Source of the DNA: Alphaproteobacteria bacterium
Lineage (GTDB): Bacteria; Pseudomonadota; Alphaproteobacteria; Micavibrionales; Micavibrionaceae
Direction: 5' to 3'
Length of the DNA: 64,000 nucleotides
Assembly: GCA_017302165.1 (NCBI GenBank)
Contig: JAFLCW010000001.1
Span: 372,001-436,000, forward strand
Within the stretch, counting starts at the first letter, position 1, and the number at the start of each line of letters is the position of its first letter. A program made the position numbers and the translations under genes. Under the pieces are notes generated by a model. That model ran no database searches. It worked only from the letters and a program-made list of their open reading frames with translations, and was not told the origin of the DNA. Positions 45,236 to 52,181 of this stretch are shown one piece after another.

Positions 45236-46133
45236 TCCCCGCTATGCCTTATGGGCGGCAGGTTGGTCAGTGGCCACGGTGTCCATCCTGATCAGCATTA
45301 AGTTATGGGCATATATTGAATCTGATTCTTCGGCCATGCTGGCCAGTCTTTTGGATTCGCTGATGGATGCTGGCGTTTCAATCATCTTATTGTTTGCCGT
45401 GCGTTATTCTTTGAAACCCGCTGATAAGGGTCATCGGTATGGTCATGGTAAAATTGAAGGTATTGCCGCCCTGTTTCAATCTGCGATGATGTTCGCGGGT
45501 GCCTGTTTTATCCTGTTTGAATCAGGTCATAAATTTTTGCATCCACAAGCTATTTCACATCATGGGTTAGCACTGTGGGTCTCGGGCGTCGCTATTCTTT
45601 TATCTTTGATATTGGTTGCCGTACAAAAATTTTCTTTGGCGCGTGCGCCGTCTCTGGCAATTGAGGCAGACCGTGCCCATTACAAAAGTGATATTTTCCT
45701 CAATCTGGCAGTGATCTTTGCCTTAATCATACATGCGCAGGGCGGTCCGCTCTGGGTTGATCCGGCGGTGGCAATCGTTATTGCTGGCTATTTTGCCTTC
45801 ACGTCATGGCAAATCGGTAAGCAAGGGGCGGATATGTTGATGGACCGCGAAATGCCCAGTGCTGTGCGCGAACGAATCAAGATGATTGTTTCCCGTCATG
45901 ATGATGTGCTGGGCATTCATGATTTACGGACACGAAAATCGGGCATGGTGCTTCATATTTCTTTTGATGTAGAAATTGACCCGGATTTGACCTTGCGTAC
46001 CGCGCACGAAGTCACACGTCAGTTAGAACAAAGCTTGCTTGAAGATTTTCCTTATGCTGAAATTCTGATACATATGGACCCGTATGGGGATACATTTGAC
46101 GCTCGTCATTCCGTGAAAGGGGTGCATCATTAA
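45204..46133 (+). CDS. Cation diffusion facilitator (CDF) transporter
   Basis: About 309 residues, six transmembrane helices, FieF-like. Metal sites: DSLMDAG and HYKSDIFLN (both with the D/HxxxD pattern), plus HRYGHGKIEGIA after helix 3. C-terminal cytoplasmic domain HDLRTRKSGMVLHISFDVEID...AEILIHMDPYGD. Likely exports Zn2+, Fe2+ or Mn2+. The start at 45204 overlaps the preceding gene by 32 bases; an in-frame TTG at 45189 is less likely. Confidence 0.92.
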   Translation: MTKNQALPAHNPRYALWAAGWSVATVSILISIKLWAYIESDSSAMLASLLDSLMDAGVSIILLFAVRYSLKPADKGHRYGHGKIEGIAALFQSAMMFAGACFILFESGHKFLHPQAISHHGLALWVSGVAILLSLILVAVQKFSLARAPSLAIEADRAHYKSDIFLNLAVIFALIIHAQGGPLWVDPAVAIVIAGYFAFTSWQIGKQGADMLMDREMPSAVRERIKMIVSRHDDVLGIHDLRTRKSGMVLHISFDVEIDPDLTLRTAHEVTRQLEQSLLEDFPYAEILIHMDPYGDTFDARHSVKGVHH

Positions 46134-46966
46134 TGGCGAAAATTTCCTATCTGACGATTGATGACTCCCCGACCCATCATACGGATCAGTTGACGGATTG
46201 GCTTTCGGCGCGCGGTATCCCCGCTGTTCTTTTTTGCATTGGATCAACCTATCAGGATTTGCATCTGACCTGTGACGGTATGACCCAACTACCAGATCCA
46301 ATCATTCGCGCCATCCAAAAGGGATTTATGATCGGCAATCATACATGGTCTCACCGCCGGGCTAGTACGCTCAGTTATGATCAAATCATTGAGGAGATCG
46401 AACGCACAGAGCTTATGATAGATAATCTTTATCGCCGCGCAGGACGGGCGCGCCCCGCCAAGCTACTCAGGTTTCCCCACATAGACCGCGGAACGGGCGG
46501 TTGGATCGTGGACTACCCGTCTTTAGGGATTCATGAACCCGCCATTCGTGAATTATTTGGGAATGGGCTGAATATCAAACTCTCCCCCCCGCCAGCTGAA
46601 TGGGTGGATAAGAAAAACAGAATTCAGGAATATCTGACGCGCGCAGGATTTACCGCCAATATATATCCTGGCGTCACGTTTGATTGGTTCACGCAAACAG
46701 AAATGGCCTTAGCGCGTGACCATTTATATACGTTTTCGACCTCGGACTGGATGATGAACCCAGATTTCACTTCTTATAATTCGGAGTGGGCATATCACTC
46801 TCTTTCTGATCTCAAACAGAAAATCGATCATGACCCATGGCTTCACAGCGAGCAGAGTGCCAATATTGTGCTGGCGCATGATCACAATAATATGTTTGAT
46901 GTGACGACATCGTTGATTGAGCATATGATCAAAACCGGTATTTCCTTTCGCGAGGTGAAAGTATGA
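46133..46966 (+). CDS. Polysaccharide deacetylase (NodB-like)
   Basis: 277 residues. The NodB motif 1 reads TIDDSPT (usual TFDDGP), and motif 2 is GNHTWSHR (HxxxH), giving the metal-binding Asp-His-His set. LRFPHIDRG and the C-terminal IVLAHDHN complete it. Without a signal peptide it is probably cytoplasmic, which is uncommon. One-base overlap with the CDF gene and ATGA overlap with the next gene indicate one operon. Confidence 0.88.
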   Translation: MAKISYLTIDDSPTHHTDQLTDWLSARGIPAVLFCIGSTYQDLHLTCDGMTQLPDPIIRAIQKGFMIGNHTWSHRRASTLSYDQIIEEIERTELMIDNLYRRAGRARPAKLLRFPHIDRGTGGWIVDYPSLGIHEPAIRELFGNGLNIKLSPPPAEWVDKKNRIQEYLTRAGFTANIYPGVTFDWFTQTEMALARDHLYTFSTSDWMMNPDFTSYNSEWAYHSLSDLKQKIDHDPWLHSEQSANIVLAHDHNNMFDVTTSLIEHMIKTGISFREVKV

Positions 46967-47766
46967 ATGACATTCTTGTTTACGTGATAGCCGATTATGG
47001 TGATTTGCACGATCTGGCTTTCGCCGAAGTGAAACAAAAAATATATTTCGAATTCCCCGAACAAAACGTTCGCATAAGTACGTTTGCTGTTCCTGCCTTT
47101 GATACGGTGGCGACAGGTTTTGCCCTTGCGCAGACGGCGGTAAATTCTAAATTGGGACATCGCCATAAATTTTTCGTGAATACGGCGCCCAGAAAAGATG
47201 ATCTTTCTCCCCGTGTTAAGAATGCTGGCGAAGGCTTTGCCTATGCCAAATTGTATAACGGCATTGAAATATGCGCGGTGAATAGTGGTTTTTCCTTATC
47301 TTTTATTAAAGACTGCGCTGAAGAAATCCGTGCCGTAAACTGCTCTGCGGCCGGGTCACAATTTCGGTCTCGGGATATCTTTCCGCCATCTTTTGGCAAA
47401 ATCGCGCGCGGTGATTATTCCGAATTAGGCGACGATATCCGGAAGAGTGTGCCAGATTACCCCCAGAATGTGGTGTGTTACACGGACGGGTATGGGAATA
47501 TGAAATGCTCGGTCGATCCCCAAGACCTTTTGTCTCTAAAAGGCCGGGATGTGACGCTGGATATCAACGGGCGTCAGCAGATTGTCAGATGCGCCGAAGG
47601 TATATTTGGCGTAGCCGATGGCCAGTTTTGTTTTTCCGAAGGATCTTCGGGCTGGCGCCTGCCGGATGGATCCCGGGTTCAGTTCGCCGAAGTCGTTCAG
47701 CGCGGGGGCAGTGCCGCCCATACATTCGGTATGCCCAAAGGTGGAAGCCGGGTGAGCTGGCGATAA
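46963..47766 (+). CDS. SAM hydroxide adenosyltransferase-like protein (DUF62 family)
   Basis: 267 residues. YVIADYGDLHDLAFAEVKQKI parallels the family start (TDFG..D.YVg..Kg.i), and GSQFRSRDIFPPSFGKIARGD matches its second conserved block (ST..grd.faPaaa.la.G). Members hydrolyse SAM to adenosine and methionine or halogenate it. The first residues deviate (ADYGD for TDFG), so activity is not certain. It is the last gene before tRNA-Gly and the integrated island. Confidence 0.78.
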   Translation: MNDILVYVIADYGDLHDLAFAEVKQKIYFEFPEQNVRISTFAVPAFDTVATGFALAQTAVNSKLGHRHKFFVNTAPRKDDLSPRVKNAGEGFAYAKLYNGIEICAVNSGFSLSFIKDCAEEIRAVNCSAAGSQFRSRDIFPPSFGKIARGDYSELGDDIRKSVPDYPQNVVCYTDGYGNMKCSVDPQDLLSLKGRDVTLDINGRQQIVRCAEGIFGVADGQFCFSEGSSGWRLPDGSRVQFAEVVQRGGSAAHTFGMPKGGSRVSWR

Positions 47767-47826
47767 AATATACGCGATAGTTTCTTGACGGTGGGGGGAT
47801 AAATGATTACTGATATCCCCATTACT

Positions 47827-47900
47827 GCGGGTGTAGCTCAACGGTAGAGTTCCAGCCTTCCAAGCTGGCTGTGCGGGTTCGATTCCCGTCACCCGCTCCA
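47827..47900 (+). tRNA. tRNA-Gly(TCC)
   Basis: 74 nt with encoded CCA-like end (GCTCCA). Acceptor GCGGGTG / CACCCGC, anticodon stem CCAGC/GCTGG around CTTCCAA, anticodon TCC, T-arm GGTTCGATTCC. Its 3' end is the integration target of the adjacent island. Confidence 0.96.
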
Positions 47901-47904
47901 ATTT
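47881..47904. repeat. attL: 3' end of tRNA-Gly
   Basis: 24 bases shared with attR, covering the T-arm 3' half and acceptor stem of tRNA-Gly and three further T. Confidence 0.85.
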
Positions 47905-48022
47905 ACTCTTCACCCCCGTTCATCCACATTCACTGACGTTCACGAAACCCTTGCAAAACAAGGGTATTTCTTATCATTCCTGTTCATGGTAAGATTTCCT
48001 TGTTCACCAGCAATCGCCAATT

Positions 48023-48088
48023 TTGGGGGCAAGTATGGGGGCAGATCGAAAATTGTGGGGGCAAGATACCCCTAAAATTGGGGGCAAG
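48023..48088. repeat. Left cluster of TGGGGGCA sites (probable integrase arm sites)
   Basis: Four direct copies of TGGGGGCA(A/G) start at 48024, 48036, 48056 and 48079. Two further copies lie near the right end at 58710 and 58722 with the same 12-base spacing as the first two. The last left copy ends at the integrase start codon. Confidence 0.75.
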
Positions 48089-49315
48089 ATGAAGCTATCG
48101 GACAAGTCATGCAAGGCCGCAAAAGCCCAGAAAACGTCATATAAGCTCTTCGACGGAGGCGGGCTGTTCCTTGAGGTCATGCCGAACGGCAGCAAGCTTT
48201 GGCGTTTAAAGTACCGTTACCTGGGCAAGGAAAAGCGTATTTCACTCGGAGCATACCCCATCATTTCCCTCGCTGATGCTCGCACTGCCCGCGACAGGGC
48301 CAAGAAACTGCTGGCGCAGGGGATTGATCCATCCGGCGCGAAGCAAGAGCAACGGCGGGAGGCTGTCCGTAACGCAGAGAACACCTTCAAGGCCGTGGCA
48401 CTGGAATGGCATGAAAACCAGTTGTCGCGCTGGACACCGCACCATGCGCTCAATGTCACCCGCCGCTTTGAGGTCGATATTTTCCCTTTCATCGGAAACC
48501 GGCCTATTGCGGAGATTGATCCACCAGAAGTGCTTGAGGAAGTTCTGCGGCGCATTGAAAAGCGCGGGGCGTTGGATGTTACGGCGCGGGTAAAACAGAT
48601 TTGTGGACAGGTTTTTCGCTACGGCATTGCCACTGGCCGTTGCCAGCGCGATCCGACCGCCGACCTGAAAGGGGCATTGAAGGCCAACCAGACCCAGCAT
48701 TTCGCATGTCTTGATATTAAGGAAATGCCGGAGTTTCTCGACAGGCTGGAAAAGAACGATGCGCGGCTGTTTCATCGTACCCGCCGTGCTATCCGGCTTT
48801 TGATGCTGACCTTCGTTCGTACCAATGAATTGATTAACGCGACATGGGACGAATTTGATCTTGATAATTCCCTCTGGGAAATTCCCGGCTGGCGCATGAA
48901 AATGCGAAACCCGCACATTGTCCCGCTATCACGGCAAGCCGTAGCCTTGCTGCGGGAGCAGAAGGAAGAAACGGGGCATCTCAGTACGCCGTGGGTGTTT
49001 CCAAGCCAGGTCAGACCCAAAGACCCCATGAGCAATAACACCATCCTGTTTGCCATCGGGCGCATGGGCTACAAAAAGCGCATGACCGGTCATGGCTTCC
49101 GCGCCCTTGCGATGTCGAATATCAAAGAAAAGCTCGGTTACCGGCACGAGGTTGTTGACCGCCAGCTTGCTCACGCGCACAAAAGTAAGATCGACCGCGC
49201 CTATGATCGGGCGCAGTTTCTTGATGAACGCAGTACGATGATGCAAGAATGGGCGGATTTCATCGACACCCTGGCCAGCGGTGGTAAAGTTGTGAAATTC
49301 AAGAAAGCAGCATGA
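48089..49315 (+). CDS. P4-type tyrosine integrase
   Basis: 408 residues from MKLSDKSCKAAK; longer starts reach 48023 but run through the repeat cluster. N-terminal arm-binding domain (DUF4102-like: YKLFDGGGLFLEVMPNGSKLWRLKYRYLGKEKRISLGAYP), core-binding domain, and catalytic domain with Arg in RTNELINATWDEF, HGFRALAMS (His-x-x-Arg), and the Tyr in KIDRAYDRAQF. Orientation away from the tRNA is the usual one. The integrase presumably binds the TGGGGGCA sites and may repress itself. Confidence 0.93.
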   Translation: MKLSDKSCKAAKAQKTSYKLFDGGGLFLEVMPNGSKLWRLKYRYLGKEKRISLGAYPIISLADARTARDRAKKLLAQGIDPSGAKQEQRREAVRNAENTFKAVALEWHENQLSRWTPHHALNVTRRFEVDIFPFIGNRPIAEIDPPEVLEEVLRRIEKRGALDVTARVKQICGQVFRYGIATGRCQRDPTADLKGALKANQTQHFACLDIKEMPEFLDRLEKNDARLFHRTRRAIRLLMLTFVRTNELINATWDEFDLDNSLWEIPGWRMKMRNPHIVPLSRQAVALLREQKEETGHLSTPWVFPSQVRPKDPMSNNTILFAIGRMGYKKRMTGHGFRALAMSNIKEKLGYRHEVVDRQLAHAHKSKIDRAYDRAQFLDERSTMMQEWADFIDTLASGGKVVKFKKAA

Positions 49316-49755
49316 TGTCCGACTCCGACAACATGAGCGATGAGAAAAAATCGGCACAAGTCCTGCTGGATAAATTGTGCGAAGAGAATAGAATTCCTCG
49401 TTTTCTAATCACCGCCAAAAAAGCACCTTGGAAAAAACTTGTTCTCAGCATGTGCGGCATCAATCAAAATAAAACCCCGAAAACACGTGGCCCGAAACCA
49501 AGAGAACAAGAGCAAATTGATGATTTTCTTCAATCCATGATGTGCTTTTTAGACTTTGGCAGTATCTACGACAATTTGCCGCAACCAACCATGGAAGATG
49601 CCTATAAAGATTATCTCAAGCACCAAAGCAAACGCTTTAGAAAACCCTTCAAAAATACTAAAAGCCTAGAAAACACTTTTTATCAACGATACCAGGATTT
49701 TATAAACAGACGGAAAAAGGCGTTTGAAGATTCAAACCTATCCGATCCTGATTAA
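49312..49755 (+). CDS. Hypothetical island protein
   Basis: 147 residues, highly charged and basic in the middle (KTRGPKPREQEQIDDFL), probably helical. It starts ATGATG overlapping the integrase stop, so it is translationally coupled. A small DNA-binding or regulatory role next to an integrase is plausible but not shown. No family recognised. Confidence 0.7.
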   Translation: MMSDSDNMSDEKKSAQVLLDKLCEENRIPRFLITAKKAPWKKLVLSMCGINQNKTPKTRGPKPREQEQIDDFLQSMMCFLDFGSIYDNLPQPTMEDAYKDYLKHQSKRFRKPFKNTKSLENTFYQRYQDFINRRKKAFEDSNLSDPD

Positions 49756-49876
49756 CCCTGAAAAACTTAATTTCCTTTTAATTTAAGAACCTATTTTTAT
49801 AGGAGTCGAGCGAACGTATCTCTGTTCATACGTGACCATGATTGTCTTGGTCAGACTTTTACAAAAGGAGTCATGT

Positions 49877-50080
49877 ATGACAGAAGTACAAAACGATATT
49901 CTTGCTTATTCTATCGACGCAGCGGCTAAGGCTTCTCACACAGGTAAAACTTCCCTCTATGCTGAGATTAAGGCTGGCCGCCTTCGCGCCATCAAACGGG
50001 GAGCCAGAACCTTGATTACTGCTGACGCCTTGCGCGAATGGCTGCATTCCCTTCCTCAAATTGGGAATGGCAGAAAATGA
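49877..50080 (+). CDS. Helix-turn-helix / excisionase-like protein
   Basis: 67 residues. YSIDAAAKASHTGKTSLYAEIKAGRLRAIKRGARTLITADALREWL is the MerR/excisionase-type winged HTH pattern (AlpA, HTH_17). Start at 49877, six bases after AAAGGAG; a longer in-frame start at 49832 lacks this. Likely an excisionase or regulator of integrase. Overlaps the next gene by ATGA. Confidence 0.85.
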   Translation: MTEVQNDILAYSIDAAAKASHTGKTSLYAEIKAGRLRAIKRGARTLITADALREWLHSLPQIGNGRK

Positions 50081-51192
50081 AAAAATTCAAACCTGGCGAA
50101 TTTGTGAATCCATCAACGCTTGAGGGGTTTACACCGCCTCCCCGTGAGTGGTTTGTTGAGGGGTTAATACCTCATAAGACTGTAACGCTTCTTAGCGGCG
50201 ATGGCGGTTTGGGGAAGTCACTTTTAGCATTACAGCTTCTTACCAGTGCCGTCACGGGCAAGCCGTGGCTAGGCATGAAAACAATGAAATGTAATAGCTT
50301 CGGGTTATTTTGTGAAGATTCTGACGAAGAACTTTGGCGGAGATTGCACTCAATAACCAATGCCTATGGTGTAAGCATGTTAGATTGTGATCCGTTATAT
50401 TGGCTGTCTGGTATAGGTTGCGATCCCGTATTGATGAATTTTGCAGGTAGTGATCATGGGAGTCTTACCGATTTTTTTGACAAAATAAATAATCGTTTAA
50501 AGGAGGGCCATTTTCCAGAGCTAATTGTAATCGACACTGCTTCTGATGTTTTTGCGGGAGATGAAAACAAACGCATTCATACTCGAAACTTCATTAACAG
50601 ATGCCTCAATAAATTGGCGCAAGACATGGAGGCCACAGTTATCCTGACTTCGCATCCCAGCCGCGCGGGAATGTTGGACGGTTCTGGAATATCAGGATCA
50701 ACTGCCTGGAATAACAGTGTGCGCTCCCGCCTTTATCTCACTCGCCCTCAAGATGATAAAAATAAAAAAAGTAACCGCCGCATTTTACAGGTGATGAAAT
50801 CGAATTATGGATCAACAGAACATGAACTAGAAATCGAATGGAGAAATGGTGTGTTCACACCTATTCAAAACACCATCGGACAAAATCCGCATGATCGTGA
50901 GATTAATGATGAAGCTGCGTACCTATTTGCCCTTGCAAAGCTGCATCAACGGGGACTGAGAGCCTTGGTACAGAAAAATCAACCAAACTACGGTCCTTCA
51001 TTAATGAAGACCATGCAGGAAGCCAAAGGTATAAGTAAGGCCCGTTTGGAAGAGGCTCAAGACCGACTAATGAATAAAGAGGTAATTGCGAATGTTGAAG
51101 ATTCAGAAGGGCCAAAATCACGACGCAAATGGCAAATTCAGATTATAAATTCCGATACGGCAAACGAAATTATGAATCCTAAACTATTTTGA
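50077..51192 (+). CDS. RepA-type AAA ATPase (AAA_25)
   Basis: 371 residues from MKKFKPGEF, ATGA-coupled to the HTH gene. Walker A GDGGLGKS (41-48), Walker B LIVIDTASD (149-157), sensor VILTSHPSR (188-196), and a C-terminal helical region. This RecA-like family (COG3598) is found in plasmid and phage-satellite replication modules, so it is probably the island's helicase loader or replication protein. The downstream non-coding region may contain its binding sites. Confidence 0.88.
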   Translation: MKKFKPGEFVNPSTLEGFTPPPREWFVEGLIPHKTVTLLSGDGGLGKSLLALQLLTSAVTGKPWLGMKTMKCNSFGLFCEDSDEELWRRLHSITNAYGVSMLDCDPLYWLSGIGCDPVLMNFAGSDHGSLTDFFDKINNRLKEGHFPELIVIDTASDVFAGDENKRIHTRNFINRCLNKLAQDMEATVILTSHPSRAGMLDGSGISGSTAWNNSVRSRLYLTRPQDDKNKKSNRRILQVMKSNYGSTEHELEIEWRNGVFTPIQNTIGQNPHDREINDEAAYLFALAKLHQRGLRALVQKNQPNYGPSLMKTMQEAKGISKARLEEAQDRLMNKEVIANVEDSEGPKSRRKWQIQIINSDTANEIMNPKLF

Positions 51193-51480
51193 TGGTGATT
51201 TCGTGCGTGTCTTCCATCGTTCTCCTGCGTCCTATAACTCGTTGAAATTAAATGGTGCTGATGTGTGTGCGTGTGCGCGTATACTCCGTATACGGCCCGT
51301 GGCTGCCGAGAGGCAGCAGCCTGGGCCAGTTTCATCTTTATGGCTCATTTCCCACAAGCGTGGTTTTAAACGCGGTCTAATTAATTCCTAGCTATGTCGG
51401 GGAATTGCCTACAACATGAAAAAATCGTCTTTTTAATAGAATTATATTGTTCTACAGTAATTTCGGGTCAGCAGGGCTGG
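51193..51480. other. Non-coding region with palindrome and strong hairpin
   Basis: Part of a 486-base gap (51193-51678). It holds a 17-bp palindrome CGTATAC-TCC-GTATACG (51278-51294) after GT-rich sequence, and directly after it a strong hairpin: GGCCC (51294-51298) with GGGCC (51323-51327) enclosing GCTGCC-GAGA-GGCAGC (51302-51317). No credible ORF. Could be an operator or origin for the RepA-type ATPase. Confidence 0.6.
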
Positions 51481-51660
51481 TCCGAGGCTTTATAACCTCA
51501 ACGATAGCGGCTGGCATCAGCCGTAATGATGCTGCTTCTCGGTTTTTTTATGACCGGGGGGCGGTGGCGTATGTCCAAGCCTTCGGGCCAAAGGTCATCG
51601 CGCCGTGCTATCGTACGGTTATAAACTCCCGGTCACCAGAGCCCTGCTGGTGGCTTTTTT
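51481..51660 (+). ncRNA. Folded non-coding RNA region, candidate C4-like antisense RNA
   Basis: Paired segments: TTTATAACC (51489-51497) with GGTTATAAA (51617-51625), CGATAG (51502-51507) with CTATCG (51608-51613), the hairpin CGGCTG-GCAT-CAGCCG (51508-51523), ATGACC (51550-51555) with GGTCAT (51593-51598), and an inner GCC-TTCG-GGC tetraloop hairpin (51579-51588). A terminator follows. The 76-codon frame through it is probably not translated. P4/P1-like elements encode C4 immunity RNAs in such places; identity is inference. Confidence 0.55.
51634..51660 (+). terminator. Rho-independent terminator
   Basis: CACCAG (51634-51639) and CTGGTG (51647-51652), 7-base loop, then GC and six T. It lies at the end of the folded region and before the 51679 gene. 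Confidence 0.75.
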
Positions 51661-51678
51661 ATTTCGGGAGAAACTAAA

Positions 51679-51981
51679 ATGAAAATTTTATCAATATTGG
51701 CACTTTTGTCATTTTTTACGTTCACTGATTACGCGTATTCGAATGAGCAATTTCAATATGATGATTATACAAAATATCTGAAAGAATTTATTCAGAACTT
51801 CTCATCATCTAACCAAGACAATAGGCCAGTTTATTTAGAAAAACTTACCGTGGGCACATGGAGTAAAATGGCTTTGGTTTTTGGCTATGCCGATAATATG
51901 TCTGGCTGCGAAAAAGAGATGGTTGAGCTAATGAAACAAAAATATTCGCGTACAGATTATCGTTGTGTTGAGGCAAGCTAA
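51679..51981 (+). CDS. Small secreted hypothetical protein
   Basis: 100 residues. Signal peptide (MKILSILALLSFFTFTDYAYS, cleavage near AYS), then a polar helix-rich mature part with two cysteines (GCEKEM and YRCVEA) that could form a disulfide. A Shine-Dalgarno GGGAGAAAC precedes the start. No family recognised; position in the island just after the terminated RNA suggests a separate regulatory unit. Confidence 0.65.
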   Translation: MKILSILALLSFFTFTDYAYSNEQFQYDDYTKYLKEFIQNFSSSNQDNRPVYLEKLTVGTWSKMALVFGYADNMSGCEKEMVELMKQKYSRTDYRCVEAS

Positions 51982-52040
51982 GGAAAGCCTAATATAATTA
52001 TAGAAATTTGCCATTGTTCGCCTTTAGCCGGTGTTGTAAA

Positions 52041-52074
52041 CTTCTTTATCCCTAGATTAAGTTGGATAAAGAAG
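52041..52074. other. 11-bp inverted repeat before the PHP-ATPase gene
   Basis: CTTCTTTATCC (52041-52051) and GGATAAAGAAG (52064-52074) with a 12-base loop. No T-run follows, so it is more likely an operator or mRNA leader hairpin than a terminator. Confidence 0.5.
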
Positions 52075-52181
52075 CACACGGAACGCTTAGGAGCCGATCG
52101 GGTCAAGCACCAGCTTGATGACCATTGAGTTTATCCGCGCCGCTTATTTCTGCCAGCCAAGGTTAAGAGAAAGGCAAAATA

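Noticed and set aside
51447..51677. 76-codon open frame in the island non-coding region
   Set aside because: It runs through the paired segments and terminator of the folded RNA region, has no good ribosome binding site, and its protein does not resemble any family.
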